DNA of 23,025 bases from JBGOUJ01 sp041477005 (GTDB lineage Bacteria; Acidobacteriota; Terriglobia; Bryobacterales; JACQDG01): NCBI GenBank assembly GCA_041477005.1, contig JBGOUJ010000044.1, forward strand, positions 1-23,025. The letters are read 5' to 3'. Numbering within the stretch: the stretch's first letter is position 1; every line of letters starts with the position of its first letter. Made by a program: the position numbers and the translations under genes. The notes beneath the pieces were generated by a model. The model was not told the origin of the DNA and did not search any database. It saw only the letters and a list, made by a program, of their open reading frames with translations. Positions 1 to 6,966 of the stretch are shown here, in pieces.

Positions 1-444
1 AACGCCCGGCTGGCGCTGCCCCGCTTGGCGGCCAAGTATCTGAAGGCCGGCGAGTCGCTGCTCCTGGGAAAGCCTTCGCCCGCCGAGCTCCACCAGTTCC
101 GCCTTCGCACCAAGCGCCTTCGCTACACCCTGGAGTTGTTCGACCGCTGCTATGAGCGGGGCCTCGAATCCCGCCTGGAGGCCCTTCGTAAGATTCAGCA
201 ACACTTAGGGGATCTGAGCGACTGCCAGGCGTCTCGCCGGCTGCTGCTCGACACAAGAAAGCCGCGGCCGGAGGAAGGCCCGCAGATCTCTGCGCTGCTC
301 AAGCGCCGCGTGGCGGAGACGAAAGCTGAGCTGCTACAGCACTTGCAGGACACCCTGCACGGACCCGGGCGCCGGCGCTGGTGGGTCGATTACCTGGCGG
401 GCCGCTCCGGATCGGGATCACGAGCCGCTTCCGAGGCGTCTTAG
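1..444 (+). CDS. CHAD-domain protein, C-terminal part (5' end outside window)
   Basis: The reading frame is open from the first base of the window to a TAG at 442-444, so this is the 3' part of a gene that starts upstream. A TTG at 25 could be read as a start, but the frame runs on above it. The visible protein has the helical, His/Arg/Lys-rich signature of CHAD domains: a helix with H-x2-R-x3-K-R-L-R-Y (motif HQFRLRTKRLRYTLELF, about residues 33-49 of the visible part), then KIQQHLGDLSDCQA, which matches the second conserved CHAD helix pair. CHAD domains are known to bind inorganic polyphosphate and often follow a CYTH domain or stand alone. Only the second half of the domain is here. The basic C-terminal tail (GPGRRRWWVDYLAGRSGSGSR) looks unstructured. 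Its position just upstream of a DUF47-PiT phosphate pair fits a role in phosphate/polyphosphate physiology, but that is inference. Confidence 0.8.
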   Translation, partial: NARLALPRLAAKYLKAGESLLLGKPSPAELHQFRLRTKRLRYTLELFDRCYERGLESRLEALRKIQQHLGDLSDCQASRRLLLDTRKPRPEEGPQISALLKRRVAETKAELLQHLQDTLHGPGRRRWWVDYLAGRSGSGSRAASEAS

Positions 445-520
445 CTTTCAGCTAGGCATTTCGCGATCAGCACCCGTCATCCGATCCGAGCTGGTTGCTG
501 AAAGCTGATAGCTGACGGCT
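443..520. repeat. Heptamer inverted-repeat element, copy 1
   Basis: AGCTTTCAGC at 443-452, which overlaps the CHAD stop codon, is the perfect reverse complement of GCTGAAAGCT at 497-506. The right arm continues as GCTGATA GCTGACG GCT, in 7-base steps. The string GGTTGCTGA before it (494-502) recurs in copy 2 at 6908-6916. No coding potential is seen. The rest of the gap up to 613 holds no confident promoter. Confidence 0.6.
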
Positions 521-613
521 GCTTCATATTTATGTCGCACTCCGAACAGTGGTCCGCCTTTGCTTTTGCGTCCCGCTTTTTGCGAAGATAGTCCCGGCTA
601 ACGGACCAATTGG

Positions 614-1228
614 ATGAGAGTCCTTCCCAAAGAAGAAAAGTTTTTTGCTCTCTTCGAGCAACAAGCCCAATGCATAGCCGAAGCAGCTAAGCTGCTTTCG
701 GCGAGCATCCTGGCCGGCGGGTTGCAGCTCGGCGTCTGCGCGGCGCAGATCCGCGAGGTCGAGCACAAAGGCGACGAGATCACGCACGAGATCATGACCC
801 GGCTGAACCAGACCTTCCTCACCCCGATCGATCCCGAGGACATCCATCGCTTGGCCTCCGGGCTGGACGACGTGCTGGACATGATCGATGCCGCCGTCGG
901 GCGGCTCACCCTGTTCAAGCTGGCCACGCTGCCGCCTGCGGTAACGACCCTGGCCCAGATCATCGAAGCCTGCAGCCGGGCCATCGTCAAGGCCATCACC
1001 GGCTTGGCGCGTGGGGATCAGGTCGGCGAGCACCTGATCGAGATCAACCAACTGGAAAACGAGGCCGACCGCGTCAACCGGCAGGCGCTGGCCGAGCTGT
1101 TTGAAGCCGAGAAGAACGCCATCGAGCTGATCAAGCTCAAAGAAATCTATGAAATCCTGGAAGACGCCACGGATCTGTGCGAGGACGTGGCGAACGTGAT
1201 CGAGAGCGTGGTTGTGAAGAACGGCTAG
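614..1228 (+). CDS. DUF47 / PhoU-like phosphate transport accessory protein
   Basis: A 204-residue all-helical protein of the DUF47 family (PhoU-like fold), which is typically encoded next to PiT phosphate permeases and is thought to modulate them. The diagnostic stretch is E-x-K-G-D-E-I-T-H-E-I with LNQTFLTPIDPEDIHRLAS (about residues 50-85), followed by LDDVLDMIDAA. The C-terminal repeat of the motif is ENEADRVNRQALAELF, then LKEIYEILEDATDLCEDVANVIESVVVKNG, a very typical DUF47 ending. These acidic E/D-x-x-D/E motifs are the metal-binding positions in the PhoU fold. The ATG at 614 has no obvious Shine-Dalgarno sequence, but the N-terminus (KEEKFFALFEQQA) is the normal start of the family. 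The gene ends 17 bases before the PiT gene on the same strand, so the two almost certainly form an operon. It is cytoplasmic with no membrane segment. Confidence 0.93.
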   Translation: MRVLPKEEKFFALFEQQAQCIAEAAKLLSASILAGGLQLGVCAAQIREVEHKGDEITHEIMTRLNQTFLTPIDPEDIHRLASGLDDVLDMIDAAVGRLTLFKLATLPPAVTTLAQIIEACSRAIVKAITGLARGDQVGEHLIEINQLENEADRVNRQALAELFEAEKNAIELIKLKEIYEILEDATDLCEDVANVIESVVVKNG

Positions 1229-1245
1229 CGCGGCGCTACGCACTC

Positions 1246-2274
1246 ATGAGTCCCACTTCCACTCTGGTCGTCGCGATCATTGTCATCGCCCTGGCCTTCG
1301 ACTACGTGAACGGCTTCCACGACGCTGCCAACTCGATCGCCACCGTGGTCGCGACGCGGGTGCTCTCGCCGGGCCGCGCCGTCGCTTGGGCCGCTTTCTT
1401 CAATTTCATTGCGGCCTTCGGGTTCGGGACGGCGGTGGCGAGCACCGTGGGCAAGGGGCTGATCCGGCCGGAAGCGGTCAGCGAACACGTCATCCTGGGC
1501 GGGCTGGTGGGCGCCATTGCCTGGGATTTGATCACGTGGTTCTTCGGGCTGCCTTCCAGCTCTTCCCACGCCCTGGTGGGAGGATATGCCGGCGCGGCCA
1601 TGACCCGCGTAGGTATGGAGCAAGGCTGGAGCCGCATCTGGTCGGCCCTGATTCCGGCCGGCTGGACCAAGACGCTGCTGGGCATCGTCTTCTCCCCCCT
1701 GCTGGGCATGGTGTGCGCCCTGGTACTGGTGTTTCTGGTGACCTGGGCTTTTCGCAATGTTCATCCCCGCCTGTTAGACCGCTACTTTCGGCGCTTCCAG
1801 CTTTTCTCCGCCGCGATATTCAGCTTCGCCCACGGCACCAGCGACGCGCAAAAGACCATGGGCATCATCTCCGGGGCTCTTTTCGCCGCCGGCTACATGA
1901 AGGAGTTCCACATTCCCACCTGGGTGATCCTGGCTGCTCACGCCGCCATCGGGCTCGGCACATTGACCGGCGGCTGGCGCATAGTGAAAACCATGGGCAC
2001 GCGGCTGACGAAGCTGAAACCGATGGGCGGATTCTGCGCCGAGACGGCGGGAGCCATCACCATCCTCACCGCCGCTTCCTTCGGCGGCCTCGTCTCGACC
2101 ACCCACACCATTACCGGCGCGATCATAGGGGTGGGAATGATTCATCGTGTTCGTGCGGTGCGCTGGGGCCTCGCGACCAGCATCGTCTGGGCGTGGATCT
2201 TCACCATCCCGGCGGCGGCGGTCATGTCTGCCGTTTCTTACTGGCTGATCCACTCGCTGCTGCCCACGCCCTGA
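1246..2274 (+). CDS. pit: PiT-family inorganic phosphate transporter
   Basis: A 342-residue integral membrane protein of the PiT family, low-affinity phosphate (metal-phosphate):cation symporters. The N-terminal signature GFHDAANSIATVVATRVLSP (residues about 20-39) and the internal duplicate FSAAIFSFAHGTSDAQKTMG (about 190-209) are the two inverted copies of the PiT signature. GLPSSSSHALVGGYAGAA, and its C-terminal counterpart VSTTHTITGAIIGVG, are the conserved H-containing transport motifs. About ten hydrophobic segments are visible. The frame is open further upstream inside the DUF47 gene, but the ATG at 1246, just after the upstream stop, gives the canonical short N-terminus before the first helix and is the start chosen. 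The length is typical of compact bacterial Pit proteins. It is coupled to the preceding DUF47 gene. Confidence 0.96.
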   Translation: MSPTSTLVVAIIVIALAFDYVNGFHDAANSIATVVATRVLSPGRAVAWAAFFNFIAAFGFGTAVASTVGKGLIRPEAVSEHVILGGLVGAIAWDLITWFFGLPSSSSHALVGGYAGAAMTRVGMEQGWSRIWSALIPAGWTKTLLGIVFSPLLGMVCALVLVFLVTWAFRNVHPRLLDRYFRRFQLFSAAIFSFAHGTSDAQKTMGIISGALFAAGYMKEFHIPTWVILAAHAAIGLGTLTGGWRIVKTMGTRLTKLKPMGGFCAETAGAITILTAASFGGLVSTTHTITGAIIGVGMIHRVRAVRWGLATSIVWAWIFTIPAAAVMSAVSYWLIHSLLPTP

Positions 2275-2310
2275 ATAAACCACCGGGGTCCCAGCTTGGC
2301 TCGCCCGTCC

Positions 2311-2353
2311 AGGCGCACGCCGTCGAGGCGCACGCCGCCCCGGCGCACGGGAG
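2311..2353. repeat. Three 15-bp tandem units in the gap after pit
   Basis: GGCGCACG recurs at 2312, 2327 and 2342 with an exact period of 15. The first two units share AGGCGCACGCCG (2311-2322, 2326-2337). The third is degenerate. The 249-base gap between pit and the sigma-factor start (2275-2523) otherwise shows only a TAGAAT at 2428-2433 without a good -35 partner, and a short AAGAC/GTCTT inverted repeat at 2467-2481. Confidence 0.5.
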
Positions 2354-2523
2354 TGACGCTATAACTCGCTCCAGGGACCCCCGGCGCCCCGGCACACAGG
2401 CCATGGCCGTTTGGGGACGGTTCTAGATAGAATTTTTGGGTAGGAGACACATCCCCATCGCTCTCGAAGACGTATAGTCTTATGGGAGGGGCCGGTGGTG
2501 GGCGTCCCCCGTTGTTTTTCCCT

Positions 2524-3111
2524 ATGATCCTGACCATGGCATGGCCTGCCACGAAGCCATCGACCGGCGAGGACCCGAGTGTGTTTGAGGGCCTCCGCCG
2601 GCGCGACCCGCAGGCTATGGCCAAGCTGTACGACAGTTTCGGGCGGATCGTTTATTCCCTCATCTACCGGATCGTGCAGGACGCCGGGGTGGCCGAGGAC
2701 TTGGTGCAGGAAACGTTCTTACGCGTGTGGAACCAGGCCCATTCGATCGATCCGGCCCGCGGCTCCCCGGCGGCGTGGCTGCTCACCGTGGCCCGCAACC
2801 GCGCCATCGACTGGACCCGCTCGGCGGCCGGCAAAGCGGACTGCACCGTTTGGGAAGACTACGAGGCCGAGCGCCCCGGCAATTTCCTGGACATGGAAAA
2901 GGTTCTCATCGATTCCGACCAGGCCCGGCGCGTGCGGCAAGCCGTGGAAAAGCTGAACGAAAAGCAGCGTTCCGTCATCGAGCTGGCTTATTTCGAGGGT
3001 CTTTCGCAATCGGAGATGGCTGCGCGGATGGGACAGCCGCTGGGGACCGTGAAAACGTGGATCCGCTCGGCGCTGCGGACCCTGCGAGAGGATTTGTCGG
3101 TAGCATCATGA
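2524..3111 (+). CDS. ECF (sigma-70 family) RNA polymerase sigma factor, SigK-like
   Basis: About 195 residues. Region 2 is clear (LYDSFGRIVYSLIYRIVQD, then AEDLVQETFLRVWNQ and AWLLTVARNRAIDWTRS). Region 4 is LNEKQRSVIELAYFEGLSQSEMAARMGQPLGTVKTWIRSALRTLRE, with the helix-turn-helix in its second half. Sigma-3 is absent, as in the extracytoplasmic-function group. The frame is open from an ATG at 2482, but the first 14 residues are glycine/proline-rich and unlike the family, so ATG 2524 (or 2536) is preferred; neither has a strong ribosome site. The stop codon overlaps the start of the next gene in an ATGA junction, so the pair is translationally coupled. The partner is an RskA-like anti-sigma factor, which makes a SigK/RskA-type signal response probable. 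The signal is unknown. Confidence 0.92.
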   Translation: MILTMAWPATKPSTGEDPSVFEGLRRRDPQAMAKLYDSFGRIVYSLIYRIVQDAGVAEDLVQETFLRVWNQAHSIDPARGSPAAWLLTVARNRAIDWTRSAAGKADCTVWEDYEAERPGNFLDMEKVLIDSDQARRVRQAVEKLNEKQRSVIELAYFEGLSQSEMAARMGQPLGTVKTWIRSALRTLREDLSVAS

Positions 3112-3881
3112 GTTGCGACGAGCTCAAGGAACTTTACGAACTCTACGCCCTGGGCGCAGCGGATGCGGCCGAGCGGCGCGAGATCGAAGAGCACCTGGAG
3201 CGCAACTGCCCGGTCTGCTCGCCGGGGGTGAAGCAGGCGCGACGGTTTGCGGCTTCGCTTGCCCTGACCGCCCCGGCGGTCGAGCCTCCCCAGCGGCTGC
3301 GCGACCGTATCGTCACCGCCGTGGCCCACGGCCCCGAGCGGCCGAGCAGCGTGACTTGGCTGACCCACGCCTGGGCGACCCTGGCCGTGCTGATGCTGGC
3401 GGCGGTGCTCTGGTTTGTGTCTGCGGGTCGGAGGCTCGAAGCCGAGATCGCAGCGGCGAGCCGGCGCCTGGCGGAAGCGCAGACGGTCAACGCCGAGCTG
3501 ATGGCCCGCAACCACATGCTGGCTGGCGCGCTGGAGTTGATCACCCTCCCCGACGCCCGCCAGCTCATCTTCGGCCGCCCGCAAGGCGAGCCGCCCCGGG
3601 GCCGCATCTGGGTCCACGCGCAGCGCGGTGTATTGCTCCTGGCTTCCCATCTGCCCCCCGCCCCCGCCGGCAAAGCTTACGAGATGTGGATTGTGCGCAA
3701 GCCCACGGCCGGTGCGCCGATCCCCGCTGGACTGTTCAACTCCGACCCCCAGGGCGAGGCGATGCACGTGTGGGCCGAGCCGGTCAATGTGGCCGCTGCC
3801 GCCGCCGTGGCGGTGACGCTCGAGCCGGCCAGCGGCGTCCCCGCTCCCACCAGCACCCCGGTGATAGCGGCGACGTTCTGA
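3108..3881 (+). CDS. RskA-like membrane-anchored anti-sigma factor
   Basis: 257 residues, starting at the ATG that overlaps the sigma-factor stop (ATGA). The N-terminal 75 residues form an anti-sigma domain with CDELKELYELYALGAADAAE and a zinc-site-like H29-x4-C34-x2-C37. This has one more residue between His and Cys than the classic H-x3-C-x2-C. One hydrophobic helix is visible at about 88-105 (AWATLAVLMLAAVLWFVSAG), followed by a short coiled coil (about 108-140, RRLEAEIAAASRRLAEAQTVNAELM) and a C-terminal RskA domain with the typical GRIWVHAQRGVLLLASHLPP and GKAYEMWIVRKP strands. The topology is therefore cytoplasmic sigma-binding domain, membrane span, periplasmic sensor domain. Family knowledge: release of the sigma factor usually follows regulated proteolysis or redox/metal signalling. 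The window encodes no obvious site-1 protease for it. Confidence 0.9.
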   Translation: MSCDELKELYELYALGAADAAERREIEEHLERNCPVCSPGVKQARRFAASLALTAPAVEPPQRLRDRIVTAVAHGPERPSSVTWLTHAWATLAVLMLAAVLWFVSAGRRLEAEIAAASRRLAEAQTVNAELMARNHMLAGALELITLPDARQLIFGRPQGEPPRGRIWVHAQRGVLLLASHLPPAPAGKAYEMWIVRKPTAGAPIPAGLFNSDPQGEAMHVWAEPVNVAAAAAVAVTLEPASGVPAPTSTPVIAATF

Positions 3882-3888
3882 TCGTTAC

Positions 3889-4767
3889 TTATCGCTCGCC
3901 CCACTTCATCTTGTCGCGGAGCACGTCGAAGAAGCGCAGGCGCTGGGGCTGGATCAGGCGCACCCGGTGCGGGGACTGCGAGCATCGGACGCGGTCCTGG
4001 CTGCACAGCGCCACGCCGACCTGGCCGTCTACGGTCAGATAGGAGGCGTCATCGGCGCCCTTGACGACCACCTCGACTTCCGCCGAATCGGGTAGCACGA
4101 CCGGGCGGTTGGTGAGCGTGTGGGGACAGATGGGGGTGATGCAGAGCGCGCCGACGGAAGGGAAGATCACCGGTCCGCCGGCCGAGAGCGAGTAGGCGGT
4201 CGAGCCGGTGGGGGTGGAAAGGATCAGGCCGTCGGCGCGGTAGCTGCACACGAACTCCTCGTTCACGTAGGCGTCCATGTCGATGACGCGGGCCATGGCG
4301 GCCTTGTTCACCACCACATCGTTGAGGGCGTCATAGGATGCCGCCACCCGCCCGTTCCGCACCAGCTCGGCGCGCAGCATGGTGCGGCACTGGAGGTCGA
4401 ACTTCCCCGCCAGCACGCATTCCAGGACCGGGTAAAGCTCGTGGATGCCGGTGGTCATCAGGAAGCCCAAGCCGCCGAGGTTGACCGCCAGCAGCGGGAT
4501 GTTGCGCCCGCTCACCGCCCGCGCGGCGGCGAGCAGCGTGCCGTCGCCGCCCAGCACCACCAGCAGGTCGGCGTCGGCGGCGAGCTCTTCCCGCGTCCAG
4601 CCGTCCCTGGCTCCCATGGCGGCCGCCGTCTCCAAGTCGTATTTGTAGGTGAGGCCCCGCGCCTCGAGCCACTTCATCAGCTCCGGCGCGATCTCCCCGA
4701 TGTCGGGGCGGTGCGGCTTCGAAAGTATGCCTATGCGCCGGAACGGGCCTGTTGGCTGAGCTTCCAT
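3889..4767 (-). CDS. nadK: NAD kinase
   Basis: 292 residues. It phosphorylates NAD to NADP using ATP or polyphosphate in the cytoplasm. The signature GGDGT (VVLGGDGTLLAAAR, about residues 72-85) and the NAD-binding DGLILSTPTGSTAYSLSAGG (about 180-199) are intact, followed by PICPHTLTNRPVVLP. The conserved Asn-Glu/Asp pair appears as ALNDVVV, the Asp variant I associate with Acidobacteria and Deltaproteobacteria. The N-terminus FRRIGILSKPHRP is the usual first strand. The ATG at 4767 lies inside the 3' end of tlyA (overlap of 37 bases), and no later ATG precedes the first strand. It is the last gene of the xseB-ispA-tlyA-nadK operon. It is separated by 7 bases from the convergent anti-sigma gene, leaving no room for a terminator between the two stops. 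Confidence 0.96.
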   Translation of the reverse strand: MEAQPTGPFRRIGILSKPHRPDIGEIAPELMKWLEARGLTYKYDLETAAAMGARDGWTREELAADADLLVVLGGDGTLLAAARAVSGRNIPLLAVNLGGLGFLMTTGIHELYPVLECVLAGKFDLQCRTMLRAELVRNGRVAASYDALNDVVVNKAAMARVIDMDAYVNEEFVCSYRADGLILSTPTGSTAYSLSAGGPVIFPSVGALCITPICPHTLTNRPVVLPDSAEVEVVVKGADDASYLTVDGQVGVALCSQDRVRCSQSPHRVRLIQPQRLRFFDVLRDKMKWGER

Positions 4768-5606
4768 CCGTACACCAAGAACTCCCGGTTTCCCTCGGCT
4801 CCCGGAACCGGGCTCTCCATCACGTCGACCTGTGCGAAACCCAAGCCGCGGACGGCCCGGCTCACCTTTTCGACCACCGCCCGGTGCACCTCGGGATCGC
4901 GCACGATCCCTCCCTTTCCCACCTGCCCGCGGCCCGCCTCAAACTGCGGCTTGGCCAACACCACGATCCGGCTCTCGGGGCGCAGAAACCGGACGATCGC
5001 GGGAAGGATCAGCGTCACCGAGATGAAGCTGACATCCAAGGTTACCAGATCCACCGGCTCCCCGATGGCCGCCCAGTCGAGATAACGGGCGTTGAGGCGC
5101 TCCCGAACGGCCACCCGCGGGTCCTGGCGCAGCTTCCAGTCGAGCTGCCCGGTTCCGACATCCACGGCATGCACCTTGGCCGCCCCGCGCTGGAGCAGGC
5201 AATCGGTGAAGCCGCCGGTCGAGGCGCCCACGTCGAGGCAGGTCTTTCCCCGCACATCGATGGCGAATCGGTCGAGAGCGGCCTCGAGCTTCAGGCCACC
5301 CCGGCTGACGTATTTCAGAGGCTGGCCGGCCAGGGCGAGTGAGACATCCGGTGCCACCGCGTGGCCGGCCTTGGCCGCCTTCTGGCCATCCACCAGCACC
5401 TGGCCGGCGAGGATCAGCGCCTGGGCCTTTTCACGCGAGCCGGCCAAACCGCGCTCGACAAGGAGCCGATCGAGGCGAGTTTTTTTTGTCGGAAGCTCGG
5501 CCGGAAGCGTGGCCGGAAGCTCGGCCGAAGGCTTGGGAGAAGGCTTGGGTGAAGGCTCGCGTGAAGACTTGGACGAAGGTCCCGGCGAACGTCGCTGCTC
5601 AGGCAT
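4731..5606 (-). CDS. tlyA: TlyA-family rRNA 2'-O-methyltransferase with repeat-built N-terminal extension
   Basis: 291 residues. An S4 RNA-binding domain (about 43-100, TRLDRLLVERGLAGSREKAQ) is followed by an FtsJ-like Rossmann methyltransferase with SAM motif DVGASTGGFTDCLLQRGA (about 124-141), DVSFISVTLILP and AKPQFEAGRGQVGKGGIVRD. TlyA enzymes methylate ribose of cytidines in 16S/23S rRNA; many were first annotated as hemolysins. The start at ATG 5606 overlaps the ispA stop by 8 bases. The first 42 residues are a Pro/Ser/Lys-rich tail made of four-residue steps (SPKP SPKP SAEL PATL PAEL), encoded by a 12-bp minisatellite. Family members normally begin close to the S4 domain, so this tail is extra. 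A run of eight A follows it, in codons for T-K-K-T. The gene overlaps nadK downstream. Confidence 0.94.
   Translation of the reverse strand: MPEQRRSPGPSSKSSREPSPKPSPKPSAELPATLPAELPTKKTRLDRLLVERGLAGSREKAQALILAGQVLVDGQKAAKAGHAVAPDVSLALAGQPLKYVSRGGLKLEAALDRFAIDVRGKTCLDVGASTGGFTDCLLQRGAAKVHAVDVGTGQLDWKLRQDPRVAVRERLNARYLDWAAIGEPVDLVTLDVSFISVTLILPAIVRFLRPESRIVVLAKPQFEAGRGQVGKGGIVRDPEVHRAVVEKVSRAVRGLGFAQVDVMESPVPGAEGNREFLVYGWKLSQQARSGA
5491..5586. repeat. 12-bp minisatellite inside the tlyA 5' end (eight units)
   Basis: Eight consecutive 12-base units run from 5491: GGAAGCTCGGCC, GGAAGCGTGGCC, GGAAGCTCGGCC, GAAGGCTTGGGA, GAAGGCTTGGGT, GAAGGCTCGCGT, GAAGACTTGGAC, GAAGGTCCCGGC. All begin (G)GAAG in phase. 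The period is a multiple of three, so copy-number change would add or remove four residues without shifting the frame. Immediately beside it (5480-5487) is a run of eight T, which is A8 on the coding strand. Confidence 0.85.
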
Positions 5607-6495
5607 TCCGTTCGACGATCAGCCGGGCCAAATCCCGTAGCCGGGCCGCCCGCTCGCCGAACGGGGCCAGGGCGTCGATGGCCTGCTGCTCGAGGTGGCG
5701 GGCCATCTCTCGCGATCGCTCCACGCCGTAAAGGGCGGGGAAGGTGGCCTTCTGCTGCCTGGCGTCTTTGCCGGCGGTCTTTCCCAATCCCTCGCTCGAT
5801 TCGACCACGTCCAGAACATCATCCACGATCTGAAAGGCCAGGCCGATTTGCGCGCCGAAGCAAGCCAGGGCTTCGATTGGGCCGGCAAGGCCGCCGGCAA
5901 AAATCGCCCCCACGCGCACAGCGCCGCGAATCAGCGCGGCCGTCTTGGCGCGATGGATGTAGTGGAGTTGGGCTTCCTCGACCGGCTTGCCCTCCGCTTC
6001 GAGATCCGCCACCTGGCCCCCGATCATGCCGTCAACCGTTCCCGCCGCCCGGGCCAGCTCGCGCGCGACGGCGAGGAGCCGATCCGCCGGAACCCCGTCC
6101 ATCTCGGAGACGACCCGGAAAGCGCGTGTCAGCAGAGCGTCGCCCGCCAGGATGGCAATGGCGTCGCCGAAGACCCTATGGCAGGTGAGCTTGCCGCGGC
6201 GGTAATCATCGTTGTCGAGGGCGGGTAAGTCGTCGTGAATGAGCGAATAGGTGTGGATCATCTCCAGGGCGCATGCGGGGGTCTCGATGCCGGGGGTGGA
6301 ATCGGAGACGGCGGCGGCCGCTTCCAGGCAGAGGATCGGGCGAATCCGCTTACCGCCTGCAAACAGGCTGTACCGCATCGCCTTGTGAATGGAAGGCGGA
6401 TACTCGGTCTCGGGCGGTGACAGCCGCTCCAGGGCCTCCTCGATGCGGGCCTGTTGGCGGCTCAGGTGGTCTTTGAAGGAGGCGGGGCTGGACAC
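5599..6495 (-). CDS. ispA: Short-chain polyprenyl (farnesyl/geranylgeranyl) diphosphate synthase
   Basis: 298 residues. It condenses dimethylallyl/allylic diphosphates with isopentenyl diphosphate in isoprenoid synthesis. The first aspartate-rich motif is HDDLPALDNDDYRRGKLTCH (about residues 89-108; the DD-x4-D type of bacterial IspA). The second is QIVDDVLDVV (about 219-228; DD-x2-D). FAGGKRIRPILCLEAA holds the conserved G-K-R-x-R-P. The start codon is GTG at 6493-6495, three bases after the xseB stop, and the stop overlaps the tlyA start, so expression is operonic and coupled. The product length (C15 or C20) cannot be settled from sequence by eye, though the DD-x4-D type favours farnesyl diphosphate. 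In many bacteria dxs follows ispA; here it does not. Confidence 0.95.
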   Translation of the reverse strand: MSSPASFKDHLSRQQARIEEALERLSPPETEYPPSIHKAMRYSLFAGGKRIRPILCLEAAAAVSDSTPGIETPACALEMIHTYSLIHDDLPALDNDDYRRGKLTCHRVFGDAIAILAGDALLTRAFRVVSEMDGVPADRLLAVARELARAAGTVDGMIGGQVADLEAEGKPVEEAQLHYIHRAKTAALIRGAVRVGAIFAGGLAGPIEALACFGAQIGLAFQIVDDVLDVVESSEGLGKTAGKDARQQKATFPALYGVERSREMARHLEQQAIDALAPFGERAARLRDLARLIVERNA

Positions 6496-6498
6496 GGG

Positions 6499-6756
6499 CT
6501 AGCGGTTCCCGGCATCGCCGTTTTCGAGCTCGAACGGCGCTGCTTCGACCTTGCCCTGTTTCTTAAGCAGGATTTCGACGCGCGTTTCAGCGGCGCCGAG
6601 CTGCTTGCGGCAACCCTCGCTCAGCTCCATGCCCTTCTCGAACAGATCGAGCGATTTCTCGAGCGGCAGGTCGCCGTTCTCGAGCTCTTTGACGATCTTC
6701 TCCAATTGTTCCAGGGCAACTTCGAAGGATTCAGGTTTCTCCGCGGGTTCGGCCAC
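6499..6756 (-). CDS. xseB: Exodeoxyribonuclease VII small subunit
   Basis: 85 residues. XseB is the small helical subunit that assembles with XseA to degrade single-stranded DNA. The hallmark SFEVALEQLEKIVKELENGDLPLEKSLDLFEKGMELS is present (about residues 10-45; no gap), then CRKQLGAAETRVE, which covers the family's normal domain. The short C-terminal tail (KKQGKVEAAPFELENGDAGNR) is variable in the family. It is the first gene of the xseB-ispA-tlyA-nadK operon. The partner xseA, which commonly sits directly upstream, is not here. That position is taken by a heptamer-repeat element and the unrelated amidase. Confidence 0.95.
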   Translation of the reverse strand: MAEPAEKPESFEVALEQLEKIVKELENGDLPLEKSLDLFEKGMELSEGCRKQLGAAETRVEILLKKQGKVEAAPFELENGDAGNR

Positions 6757-6808
6757 AAAGTCATTGTGGAGCAGCCTTTCGCGCCTGTCAATCGATAGCG
6801 GAAAGCTG

Positions 6809-6956
6809 CAGCCATTAGCCCTCAGCCATCAGCAACCCTCCGCTCCGAGTAAGCCTTTAGTTTAGCCGTTAGCTTTCGGCAGTCACGAACCAGCTCGCCG
6901 GAGGGGTGGTTGCTGATAGCTGACGGCTGACGGCTGACGGCTGATGGCTGATGGCT
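6809..6956. repeat. Heptamer inverted-repeat element, copy 2
   Basis: The left arm (6809-6837) reads CAGCCAT TAGCCCT CAGCCAT CAGCAACC in 7-base steps. The right arm (6908-6956) starts GGTTGCTGAT, the exact complement of 6828-6837, and continues as six 7-mers from 6912: GCTGATA, three GCTGACG, two GCTGATG. Between them lies a second set of TTTAGCC/GTTAGCT-like steps (about 6851-6877). The element fills most of the gap between the amidase stop and the xseB start. A period of 7 cannot be coding. Confidence 0.85.
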
Positions 6957-6966
6957 CTGTCCGAGA

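Noticed and set aside
2451..2481. A SigK-like autoregulatory promoter (CCATCG near CGAAG) before the sigma factor
   Set aside because: Spacing does not fit the SigK consensus I remember, and the match is short enough to be chance.
6809..6956. A CRISPR array
   Set aside because: Units are 7 bases with no spacers and no cas genes; it is a simple heptamer repeat with inverted arms.
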